Origin: Strix aluco
Lineage: Eukaryota; Chordata; Aves; Strigiformes; Strigidae
Length of the DNA stretch: 64,000 nt
Direction: 5' to 3'
NCBI RefSeq assembly: GCF_031877795.1
Contig: NC_133939.1
Span: 5,127,698 to 5,191,697, forward strand
Shown here: positions 36,529 through 48,146 of the stretch, in pieces
How the letters are laid out: each line of letters starts with the position of its first letter
How positions within the stretch are numbered: the stretch's first letter is position 1
The notes under the pieces: generated by a model
What the model was told of the DNA's origin: nothing
Seen by the model: the letters and a program-made list of their open reading frames with translations, nothing else
Databases searched by the model: none
Position numbers and translations under genes: made by a program

Positions 36529-39500
36529 GTAAGTACAGCTTTCAACCTCGTGCTTCACGCGGACACTTTTGTCCCCATTTGTGCAGGTGTTACCTCTCCA
36601 GCACAGAGGCAAACAGCCACTGTACCCCCCGGGAAGGTGTAGCCCACATCACAGCATGGCTGGTTTCACCTGACTGGGCCACAGGGTAGGGAAGGGTTGG
36701 GAGCAGGGCCAGGCTAAACAAACCCATATTCTTTTACTGCTGTACTGCTCATGCTATTCTTGCCTCTGTTTCAAAAGGAGAGAATAATCAAAGATACTGC
36801 AGCTGTGCTCTGAGAGAAAATAACCTCTTGACCTCTTTGAGCCTGTTAACAACCTGGGTCAGGTATTTAAATTTAACAACTCAAGTACTAAGCTCGGTAC
36901 CCTCCCAGGCACTTCTCTTGCTCTGGTTCAGTGTGTGTTTGACCCACCTGCTTGTACGGTGCTGCGTCCCATTCAGCAAAAAGCTTGAAACGGTTCCTGG
37001 AGCTGTGCACGATACACCCAGCACAGCGGTGGTTCTACCTGCATCATTAATGTGGCTCACGAGGTAAATATTTCATGTCGGAAACAGGGAGAGGAGAAGA
37101 AATGCTGACAGCCCTGACACCCCCAACCCCCACCCCGTTCTGGGTTGGGGCTGGGGACGAGAAAGCAAGGCCTCCTGCCCTGGGTTTGTGAGGGGCAGAT
37201 GTTATTCCTGAAGGCAGGATCACAGGGGCAAGAGGAGATTGAAGTCAGTAGGTAAAGTCTGAGGAGTTTGACTTTGCAGTACAGAAAGATAAGAGAGTTT
37301 CTCCCTGCTTAGGAGAGATCAAGAGAGCCTCTGTGGGACTCTGTTTTGACTGTCAGATCCTCTTTGATGCCATTGTGCAGCATATTAATAAAACTTATTT
37401 CATCCTTACCCCACATTAAATTACAAGCAGGTTTCTCAGTGTAGTTTCTTTCTGAAAGTATATTTCTTGCAGTGGCAAAGGTGGTGCTGCTGTTTATAAC
37501 TCTGGTCTAACTGCTTGTCTCTGAGGTCAGACTTCTGGTGACAGCACAGCCTGCTGCAGAGGATTCATCTGCAGAAAAGCGTGGGGCTGGGTAACTGCCC
37601 TGTAAGCGTAGGTGTTGGACTGTTAGAGATTGGTGGCTGGGTAACGGGGGTTCACAAAGTGCAGAGAGCCTCTGTGTCTGCCTGTTAAGATGTTTGTGAT
37701 AACATGGGAAGAGTTTTGTCTTTCTGGGGAGCAGAGAAAGAAGGGTGGCTGCAGATGAATAGCCAGGACAAGCAGGAGGAAGGAGGGGCAATCATGTAGC
37801 AGGGGCTGAGGGCCCAAGTTGCAAGTTAGGGAACGTTTTACTAGAATAGACTTGCTTTCATTGAGTGTTTTAGTTCCCCTTTGATTTGCATTGTAATCAG
37901 TATGGACACAAAATATTTTTATGGAGTGATGGTGGGGATTATAGAAAGGGAAGGTGCTGTAAAAATGTCTACTAATGTGCATTTGCATAAGTTTTTCCAT
38001 TGTAAATGTTTACGCAGCCAACTTTGAAAGCCTTTTGTGACTTGAGAGACATGGGATCAGGAAATAGAAACAATATCATGACCAGGATTTTCTGAACCGG
38101 GAGCCAAAGGTTATGTTCTTAAATCCAGTCTGAGGTGGCTAACACGAATGGCTTGATTAAAGAAATGGGGAGAACCCAGCCTAAGAGCGCCCGGATCTGT
38201 GGTGCGAAGGGCTGGCATGAATTACGGTCTTGTAACTGTAATTACACAATGTAAATGTCACACAAACTTCTATCAAAGTACCTAACAGGATTTCAGCTTA
38301 TGCTGGTTTGCAGTTAGTTTGTGAAGAGAAAGGGTTAAAGGTGGTGAATAAGTTTTTCCCTTTGAATGTCATCTTGACAAAATGGGCAGCTTTGCTGAAG
38401 CTGAAAACTTCCTCAGAGATATATCAGTTTCAGCTGTGTTATTGACTGGAAGGTGTTTGAAGTTTGAGCTCTTCAGTTATTTCTGTTTAAAAAACAGAGA
38501 GGCTGGAGACAAAGGATGAGAGGGGGAACTGAAAGCCTGACTGCAAAAGATTTTCACAAGAAGAGAATTATGTTGAAAGTGAGAAAGTGTCAACTGTGTA
38601 TAGATAAGGAAAACAAAAAAGCATGAAATTTGCTCTGAAAAAGAAGTGTCATATTCTACAAAGCTGTAATATTTATTGGGCAGATCAGTCAAAATCCAGC
38701 AAAAGCACTTATTATATCATAGAATGAAATAGTGCTTTTCTTGAAGAGCTGCTTTAGGAAAATAGGGTTTGTATAAATATAGACAAGTAAGGGAGGTGTA
38801 TTTGCAGGGCCTTTTAAGAGTGCCTCCTCTCCTTTTCTGAAACTTAGAGCAGCAGCATTTAACTTAGCAGAGAGCTGAAACAGTCAGCAAATGCAGAGGG
38901 AATGCTCCTCCCCCTGCACTGCTGTCCTCTGCTCTACTGGTCACACTGGCCCATAAAAGGCAAGAAGCAAAGCTCTTTTCCTCCTCCTTTCTCTGTGCCT
39001 GGATCATTTGATCTGCCAGTATACTGACAAGAAATGGGCTCTTTAACTTACCTGGAGGGGAGTGCCTGGATCCTGAAATCAAAAAGACCACAGTGTGCTG
39101 CACCTGAACTGGTATCATTCCTCCAGGGGATCTTCTGTTGGTGGTTCTCGTGTGAATGGCTGCAGGATTAACAATGCTTCTAGAGATGACCCTCCAAGGC
39201 TAGCTGCAGCTTTGGGATCCCTCTCTGAGGACACTGCCTGTGAGATGCCATTTCCAGCCCCCTGGGGAGACGGCCTCTCTTGTGGTGCACTTAGCATCAT
39301 GACTAGCATGGCAGTGCTGTTCAGGATTTCCAGGTACTCCCAATATGCACATCATCACCTGTGCATACAAACATGTACAGCAGGAGAGGAAAGAGAAAAT
39401 ACAAGCCTTGTCCTCTTTCCACCTCTGGTTGGTTGAGAGGACAGAGAGATGACAAAGTACTTGGAGACATATTTAAGCTGAGACTGATGTTATATTTACC

Positions 39501-41555
39501 CCCCACAAAGTCTGAATAGTGGTTGAGCAATTCTGAACTCAACCCAGTTTCTAGGGAGGACCTGGAATGTGTCAGTAATTGGGACCACATAACTTGACCA
39601 TCAGGACGCTGAGAAGAGAAAGCCTGAGGGTAGAAATGAAATAAGAGTCCCAGTCTTCTCCATCCACATGAACTAAATTAGGGGATTGCTAAAGAGGATT
39701 CCTGCTTTTGATCCTAGGAAGTGCTCCTCCCTGTTCCTGTCTCACCCAACAGGTGATATTTCTTTCCTCACTCTTCCACTGATCTTACCTGTCCTTAGCT
39801 TAAACCTCTTTACAAGCATTGTGACAGCAGCCTTGTAAGGCCTGTGTGATGGGGCACTTTTTCTGAAAAGGTAAAAAGGAGGGTCCTCTTGTGACGCAAG
39901 AGCCATTGAGCTGGTTTGTTTATCAGTTTCATAATCTCCACACACACAAATTTTCTCTCATCAGCTGCATGAGCAGTTCTGCTTAGCCCTGTTTGCATAT
40001 CAGCAGGAGGAAATGGTGTAAGAGAACTGCATTGACAGATAAAAACAAAACCCCATACCCTTCCTTGAGGCATATCCTCATCTGGTGTTGATTGCCCTCA
40101 TCTTGGTGAAATTAGCAATCTAAAGAAGTTGGGATCATGTCCGTGACTTCCAGCTCTGTACCAGATCCTCAGATGTGTGAATGAATAGGTGCCTGTGAGA
40201 TGGTTCTACAATGCTTAGTGAAGTGGTACTAAGCTCTGGGAGCAGTTCTAATTCTTCTGTGTCCTTTGCATTAATGCCATCAAAAGATACAGGTTCATGT
40301 GGATACATGGCAAAATCCTCCAAACACCCTGGAAAAACTCAGCTGTGATTTATAACTAATTTATTTTCATTTCCAATTGCTCTGTGTGACTCCTTGTATA
40401 AGGCTGCCTAAAATCCTGGTGATGTCTCCTTCTCTCCCCTGCGTGGAGTGGTTCTGAAAAGCATGTGATGAATAGACTCACAAAGTGATTGTAAAAGAGA
40501 TGAGCATGTTTTATTGATCTGCCTGATGTCCCCAGCTGGGGGGCTGACCTCAGCCCACATTTCATGATGGTTCCACAGGTAATGCAGTGTTTCTGTTACA
40601 GCCAAGGAAGCTCTGAGAGTGGGTTCTGTTCTTTTCTTTTGAGAGGAAGGGGTTGAAACCAGCATCAATTCCTGGCTTAAAGCCATCTTGTATGTTTTAA
40701 CAGAATGCTTTGCAGGTGACTTAAAAGATTTGATCAATTTGTTGTTCACTTGGGAGAAAGGTAAAAATATATTTTTTAGTCAACACTTCTTGGGCAAGCT
40801 CCACAAAACTCAGAGGGTGCTGAGGAAGGTCATGCTTCCCATATACCACGTTACAGCACTGGTCAGGCTTCCCTTGGGCTCTTGTGCATTAATGTGGCCC
40901 TCCACTGGGCAAAAGACTCCTCCATCCCTCCTTAAATAAGAATCTAATTGAATTTAGCTGGGACAAAATGTTCATTATGGCTCATCTACAGATGCACGTG
41001 TACAGTGTGCATCTGCACGAGGATAGTGAGATGGGTTTTCATTTAGGCTGTTGTTTAGGATTTGTGCGTGAAAATGTGCGTGAAAATGTGCCTAGCAATC
41101 AGCTGTCTTACTGTGATTTAGCTGAAATCTAGTATTTGTTTTTTCCAATACAAGTCAATGCACATACTAGCCCTTCAATTTACTCATTCATTGCTGATTT
41201 TGGCCCTGTGTCTTTTGGATTTTTTATTCCTTCCTGAGACACCCACTCTACTGACAGCTAGAGCCATTTGGTGTTTTCTTTCTTTCCGGCCCAAAGAAGA
41301 GTTGAATAACTCACTCTGAGGCTGATGCTGATATCATTTTCTGCAGTGGCATGTGCAAACATGTCTCAGTGACCAGGAACACCTCAGGTTTGTGTTAGTT
41401 CACAGACTCCAGGGAAAGAAATAAAGAGAAATGTTTAAAACCCTTGTGTATGAAGCCATCTATGTGTCTTGGGAATCTTCCAATACGGGGAGGGGTGCCA
41501 TGGTGCGATTCCTTTCTGGAAATGGTCTAACCATATCTCCTCTCATCTGTTCCAG
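36529..41555 (+). other. INPP5D: INPP5D intron 1
   Basis: A phase-2 intron of 5,027 bp with donor GTAAGT and acceptor ...CATCTGTTCCAG at 41555. Apart from a 12-bp tandem duplication (TGTGCGTGAAAA at 41063 and 41075) I see no gene or obvious element inside. Two ATCATAGAA-like scraps (for example near 38717) are too short to call as CR1 tails. Confidence 0.85.
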
Positions 41556-41619
41556 GTTCCGGAATTGCGTTTATACCTACCGAATTCTGCCTGATAAAGA
41601 AAAGAAGCTAATTGTCCAG
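41556..41619 (+). CDS. INPP5D: INPP5D (SHIP1) coding exon 2
   Basis: A 64-nt exon: one base completing Leu45, then 21 codons reading FRNCVYTYRILPDKEKK and ending LIVQ. The human exon reads YRNCVYTYRILPNEDDK and ends FTVQ, with the same length and phases. It forms the central strands of the SH2 domain. The acceptor AG is at 41554-41555 and the donor GTAAGC at 41620, leaving phase 0. Joined to exon 1 the frame is continuous for 66 residues. The next human exon starts ASEGVSMRFFTKL, and I did not find its counterpart in this window. Confidence 0.93.
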
Positions 41620-41755
41620 GTAAGCCATGCTGTGTACCATTTGGTCCCACAAAGACGCACCTAAGACCGCTCACTGATTTTTTAAAATGTAGTTCTAACA
41701 CCAACAGAAAAAGGATATAAGGAGTTAAACTAATGCCCCCGGCCAGCACAGTGCT

Positions 41756-41807
41756 AGTCTCCAGTCCACTGCTATGGAGATTTTAGTCTCCATCCACTGC
41801 TATGGCC
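41756..41807. repeat. ~30-bp imperfect tandem duplication
   Basis: Two copies of AGTCTCCA(GT)CCACTGCTATGG spaced about 30 bp apart, shortly after the INPP5D exon 2 donor. They look like a small local duplication without visible function. Confidence 0.65.
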
Positions 41808-44800
41808 ATCGGCACAGTCTTTAACATGTGCCTTTAATTCAGTGGCACTGCCATGTTTTATGTAACTGAGAACCTCAGCCCATGCAATACCTTTTCCTCT
41901 GAAGCCAGCTTCTTATCAATACATTGTGATCTTTTCAATCCAGAATTGCCGCACAATTTACCTGCACCCAGAGAACGTAAATTGAGTTGCAGTCTCGGGA
42001 TCCAGAAAGTACCAGGATTAAGGGCAGGAGTTTCAGACCTTCTGTTTATTCCTATTCTGCTTTAGGATCCTGAACGAGCCACTTCCCCTTCCTGTACCAC
42101 CTCTCAGCCCTTGTTTTTTCAATATAGATCATGAAACTTGGGGTGGGGAGGGAGGCATGGTCTCTTACAACCCCAAGAAATGGTCATGGGTTTACTAGGG
42201 GGCAGTGGGGGCTGTAAACCTCTAACCATCCTCTTAGCAGAGCCGACGCTGCATGAGCATTCCCTGTAAAATGAAATGGAAATGCCCATGCTACCCACGT
42301 GTCCCAGCCTGCCCTGATATTCAGAGTGGGTCTACATTCGTTCCTTCCCATTTCAGATGGCGATTAGCTTCCCACACTAGAAATACAGATTTTTAGCAAT
42401 GCCGTGTGCAGCTCACACAGCTCACATGCACCATGTTACTTATGTATTTCCTGATGTGCTTTAGGGGCATCAGTTTTTCTTTGAGATCTGCACCAAAGAA
42501 GCAGCATATCTGAAACAAGATTGATCAGGTTAGTGAGAACAGTTGAGTGCTGGCAGCTTTCTTTCAGCTGTGGGCTGTTGATGAGAACTGTGGATTGTGT
42601 GTCCTGGGTGCACACACCCAGCTTGGCTCCTTCAAGAGCCATTTTTGGGTGGCTCAGGCTGTTCTTAGGAGCCCCACTCAGATGCAGCTCTGCACAAACA
42701 CTCCTGTGTTCCCACCAAGGCCAATTCCAGGCTCTCAGCACTGTGCTCCAGAGGACTGTGTGTGTTCCCAGGGCCAGCCACCAGCATCAGTGCGGTGTTC
42801 CAGTTGGCCTCGCCAGCTACAGCTGGTCTCCCTGGAGTCCTTGAGATACCTCTGCCTCACTTGCCACAGCATTTCTGTTTCTGAGGAGGAACTGGCATCA
42901 GGACACCATGCCAGACTTGACCTGGGTCAAGTGTTACTATGTGTTACTATGGCATGTCACCAGAGCTAATCCATCTTCCCAGAGCAGCGGGCAACACCGC
43001 GCAGAGGAACCTGTGCAAGCTCTGCAGGCTGCTAGTGTGGGACCAGCACTCAGCTGGAACAAATAACCTGTCACTCTGATCTGGCTCCACACAGTGTGCT
43101 GCAGCCTCTTTGTAGTAATACTCGATTTTTCCCCATCATCTGATCTGTCTCAGCCTTATTGTCCTAAATAATGTGTTTGGGCATATTGTGCTGATGTGGT
43201 GTGAAGGTAAGATAGGTGATACGGTGTTTATCATTATTTACAGTACCTAGAGCAGCTGCTGAGATCAGGATCTTACTGTGCCAGATAGCTCACAAGTGAA
43301 ACACCCCAGGCAGGGAGTGTTGGGGAGATTGAGGCCCAGGGAATGGGTACAACTGTCCAAGTCCCACAGCAGCTCTGTGACAGAGCCAGGATGGGAGCCT
43401 GGTCCTTGCTCTTTGCACCAGCACTATGATGAGGAAGGGAACTTGTGGAACCCTAACTCTGACTGGGTTTGGGGGATGAGTTTGGCAGCTGCTTTGTCTT
43501 TTAGAAAACAAGCACAGAAATGATCGTATGTTGGCTTTTCACCTGAGGGAAAGGAAGAAAGAAAGGCCAGAGGTAATCTGCAAAGGCAGCTACACAACCC
43601 CACACTTGGCCCTTACGTGTCCTGGATGGGCCTCGGCATCACGGGCAAACCCTGGCCCCCTCCTCATAGCCCAGCTGCCTTGCTGGCATGTCGTGAACAT
43701 GCAGCCTGGCCTGCAGCCTTTTCTAGAAAGGCACAGACACCACAAGTTACAAGAGGGTTTGAAATCTGAGCTGAGAGCAACGTGCCTGTGTGCAGGCAGC
43801 TCTTCAGAGAGGGCTGGGCTGCAGGCTGCTTCCAGGACCCACCAGCTAAGGTAGGGTGCAGACTTGGCAGGTAGTTCTGTACATTACAACCCGGGAAGAT
43901 GCAAGTTATGCTTCCCAGTTTGTACTGGATCTGTCATTGTTTGTGCCATGACAAAGGGCCTCTTTTCATGCACAACTATTCCATTTGTCTGCAGATCAGA
44001 GCACTGCAGCCATAAGAAATCAGTATTTCTCTCTGCTGTAGCAATGGGCAACTCTCATGCTGGATCAAGGTTTATGAACAAGCAGAAGGTGTGACTGATG
44101 TCAGCTCAGGCTTTCCCCACCACACACGCCTTCACCTTACCTTCTAGTTCTCCATACAGAATTCTGCAGGGTATTATTTACAAATAAATATGTCCTCATC
44201 CTCTCTGGGGAGGGATTACTGGACTACTGCTGCATCCAGACAGTGTTGTTAGCACTCTAGGGGATCTTTCAGAATGAAACCTTTTGAAATCTACTAGATC
44301 TTTTAAGAAAATATGATCTACTAGAAGTACACCCAAACTGATTTGTAAGATTCTCTTGGGATCTGTGTTATGATTGTGAGGGATTTCTCTTGTTTATATG
44401 TTGTGGGATGCAGAGGGACTGTGGTGGAATACCTTTGTATGCTGGGTTGCCAGGAGCTGTAGGTTGAATATCAGGAGTAGGCTAAATAAAGTGTGTTGTT
44501 AACTCATGTTTTGAAGACACAACACCTCCCGTTTTGTGCTGCTTTATTCCAGTTCTGTGGGAGAGGCAGAAGAAGGGGGCTGGCTTCTTCTGGCAAGGGA
44601 GAGATGTAGTGAGAGTTGTAATTGAGGCTCAGAGCAAAACAGTCTCATGTCGTTGGCTGCTGTTCTTGGTATGTTGTTCCAGCTGGGCCAGACATTTTTG
44701 GTTGCTTGTCTGTTGAGTTCTGGATGAAACAAAAACCACTTCATGTGTATTAAAAAAATCTGATTTTTTTGAAAGAATAGCTCTCCTGTGCAAGGATGTA

Positions 44801-45343
44801 AAAGCTGTTGAATAGGATGGAGTTTTGACACTTTAAAAAACTCCATTAAAAAGGAAAGAATCTCAGGTGTTAAATTAATACAGCAATCAGATGCTTCTAA
44901 TTTCTGGGTTTATTTAAAAAAAAAAAAGACATAGGAAAGATTCAATACTAAATCCCAAGATTAGCCCATATTACTTACAAATATGGGTCCTGATCATGCA
45001 ATGTGACCTTTTTTACCTGCACAGTGCTCCTTCCTGGAGCTAACAAAGTTGTCTTCCTGCCCAGATCTGGGTTGTTGTCTGTCAGGCATTTTTGATGAAG
45101 ACAGCAGGTTCAGAAGATGTGTAATATCACAGCTATATACACAGCACTTGTAACATGACAGTTCTCTGCCACTCTGCGGAGTTTCTTCACCTTTAAAGCT
45201 GCAAGTTGCTTCACATTTTTTTGAGTCTTGGAGAGTAGATTTCAATTTTCTTGTTTAATTAGAGCCTGGTCTGGCACTAGTGGAATGCTAGCGTCATTTT
45301 TTGCATGGTTAAATTAACTGTTCAAGTACAGGTGGCAGAAAGG

Positions 45344-45383
45344 GAGGTGCATATTTTTGCATTGAGATGCACATTTTTGCATT
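45344..45383. repeat. 20-bp tandem duplication
   Basis: Two copies of GAG(G/A)TGCA(T/C)ATTTTTGCATT at 45344 and 45364, differing at two positions. Confidence 0.85.
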
Positions 45384-47035
45384 CAGGCTGAAGAAAAAAA
45401 TATTTGCATAAGTCCTTCCAGCATTTTTGTGGCATGCTACATGATCTGCTATTGGGTTTCTGCATCTGCAGCAGCTGTAGAGCAGTTAGCATAGTCAGGA
45501 ACCCCTCTTGCCTGCCATATCTGGAGTCAAACTGGTGTCCCCCCAAAACATACCAGGCCATATACAGTCATAGACATTTTTTCCTTAAACACATATATAA
45601 ATTCTTTCCCTTCTCTTTTGGGACTGCTGAATTTTCTTCTTCCATTACTTGAGACTCCAGAATATAAGCAAACAAATCCGTAGCTTGGATGAATCAAACT
45701 TGCATCCTGCTGATGAAAACATATTTAAGGAAGGGGGGGAGGAGTAACAAAAACCCCTTGAAACACAGGATCTGTAACAGCAAGTAGACATCTTTGTCCT
45801 TAGGCTGAGAACAATTAGTCATCAAGATATCTCTGTTAGCCTGCAGACTCTCACTGTAGTAAAACACTGAGAACTGAGAAGCTGAGACAGGAAGAGAGCA
45901 AAAACCATACAGTTACTCAGAGATCCAGGAGCAGGGGCATGAGGCTGGAAATAAACTGCCCCTGAGTTAGCTTAGCTGCTGCTTGCCTGTCAAGCACAGC
46001 TGGGGCACTTAACTTTCTTCTCTGTAAAAACAAATATAATTTTCCCTTGCTTGAATGGGGAAGCATAGTTAATGCAGCATTGTTAAAAGTTTGGGCACTA
46101 GCTGAGTGTAACCACGTTTGTGCAAAGAGGGGTAGAGCAGCAAAGGAGTCCTTGGGAGTCACAAGGTTAAACTAAACACTAGAGACAAACTAAAGATGCT
46201 AACTCCATCTTTCTAAGCCAGGCATCTATTGTCAGTTCTTGCCATCCAGATTCATAGAAGATCAAACTCTCCTATGCTGTCACTTCAAGCATCTCATTTA
46301 TACGACTAGCTGAGGTGTCAATATGACCCTCATCACTGCACAATCTGAATTCCTTGTGATCTCAGCACCCCGTCAAGGAGGGGAAGTGCTCTTGTTCCCA
46401 TTTTACAAACAGGGAACTCACTCCCAGTCTGTTAAGGAGTATTGGATTACCAGAAATAATTTTAAATAGCTGTCCCTTGCTGACTTTCCCAGGATCAGAG
46501 GATGTGTGTGGTACATCAGTATTCATCCCCTCCATTTTAGATGTGCAGTCAGAGCTGTCACATAGTCAAAGCTGAGCTGTATCTCTAGTCAACAGAGAAG
46601 AAACAGGTTTCTGACCTGGGTGGGCTAAACTGTCCTTGGCAGGTCCTGTCTCTCTCTGTTGCCTAAAGAGCCTGCAGAACCCCCTTAGACTGCCAGACTT
46701 GTCAGGTAAGGAGATTCCCATTACAGCTGACTCTTGTTCGGTGTGAGAAGATGCTGAGGTCAAAAGCTGCTGTTGAAAAACTGTGGTAATGCCTTTGCCT
46801 AATGCTTTACCCTGTATTGCCTTTATATACTGCAAATTTAAAAGCTCACTGTCAAGAGTATAACCTGCCTTCTGAGTGAGGATGCTTGAAAGAGGTGGTG
46901 AGAAGGAGGAAGGCACTGGAGTTGGCTGGTCAGTAAATACAGATTGGCGTAGGGTAGTGTGGTAGCATCTCTAAAACCCTGTGGAGTTTGATCTCTCTAG
47001 ATTTCTGGTTCATCTCAAATAGGAGTTCACAGCTT

Positions 47036-47140
47036 GTGTTATCTGATGGCTGTTCGTGATCTAGCTGCTATGCAATCAGTCATTTCTCAGTGGCAGCTAG
47101 ATTGCATCTCAGTTTATACTCATAGTCTATCAGATAACAC
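47036..47140. repeat. Interrupted palindrome (two nested inverted repeats)
   Basis: The outer arms GTGTTATCTGAT (47036-47047) and ATCAGATAACAC (47129-47140) are perfect 12-bp inverted repeats. The inner arms ATCTAGCTGC (47059-47068) and GCAGCTAGAT (47093-47102) are perfect 10-bp inverted repeats around a 24-nt loop. The spacers on the two sides are unequal, so this is not one continuous stem. Each outer arm contains a GATA-type AGATAA core. Confidence 0.8.
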
Positions 47141-48122
47141 TTCATAGGTCGTTTGCAGGATCAAGCACTTACCTCATGCTACTCTGTGTGAAGGTTGGGG
47201 GGAGATACCCTGATGGACAGATGTCCACATTGCACAGATGGGGCTGGCACCAAAAACGCCACTGAGAGAGAGTCAACCTCGTAGTTCTGGGAACAGCTTT
47301 AGCTTGTTGCTAAAGATGGAGTCTGCTTAAGAAAGCTGGGGCATCTGCAGAGCAGGCACTTTTGCTCAGTGCCATGGACAGATTTTATAGTCGTGTGCTG
47401 TATCCTCCTGTGCTGTGCGGCACAGTCTGGCCTCAGAGTTTGAGGAAGGCGCAGCCTCCCAGTGCTTTGCTGTGGGCATGACCTGATGCTTTAGCTCAGT
47501 CATGTAATATCCCCATTCTGTGACTAAGAACTTGGACAAGACACCACCTCAGGGCTCAGGCCTTGCCAACACTGCTGCTTCCTTCTGTCAAGGGCGCTCT
47601 TGCCCTCTCCTTCTTGCCAACCTGTTTTTTTCATTTTCTTGTATTACCCTAAGTCTGCTCTCCCATTTGTGCCACTATCAGAGCTCTTGCCTCACGTTGG
47701 GTACCTGCCTTGACATGTTGTGGGCTGCCAAAGACTGAGGCTTCAGTCACCCACAATGCCTTGAATAGTGTTCGTATCTTTTGGTTGCTCTGCAGGGAAA
47801 GGCAGAAATAGAGCTTGGCTTGAGCAGGAGTAGGAACCAGTTTACATTTTCAAGCAAACTGGAAAATATAAAAAAATGTATTCAGGTGAAATGTTTCATT
47901 TTGATTTCAAGCTTTTCAGAAGTTAACACAGTGTTGCCAGGATGTTGAAGAAAAATGTTATTTCAGATGGAAAAAATGGATCATCCTTTTGAAAAAGTCC
48001 AGATAAGCAATTTTGAACTTTTCACCTTTTTTTAAAAAAAAATAATAGGGGAGAGGGGGGTTGAATGAAGACCATGGTTTGCATAGCACATGCTCTAAAC
48101 CCCTTCATTTTTTTAATGAAAC

Positions 48123-48146
48123 TTTTTTTTTTTTTTTTTTTTTTTT
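48123..48146. repeat. T24 homopolymer (A24 on minus strand)
   Basis: An uninterrupted T24 on the plus strand. On the minus strand it reads as a poly(A) directly after ...CAAAGCACAAT, which makes an AATAAA at the junction. It could be the tail of an old retroposed transcript or simply a homopolymer. Confidence 0.85.

Noticed and set aside
38714-38728. ATCATAGAATG scrap resembling a CR1 3' tail
   Set aside because: It is too short, and no CR1 body sequence is visible next to it.
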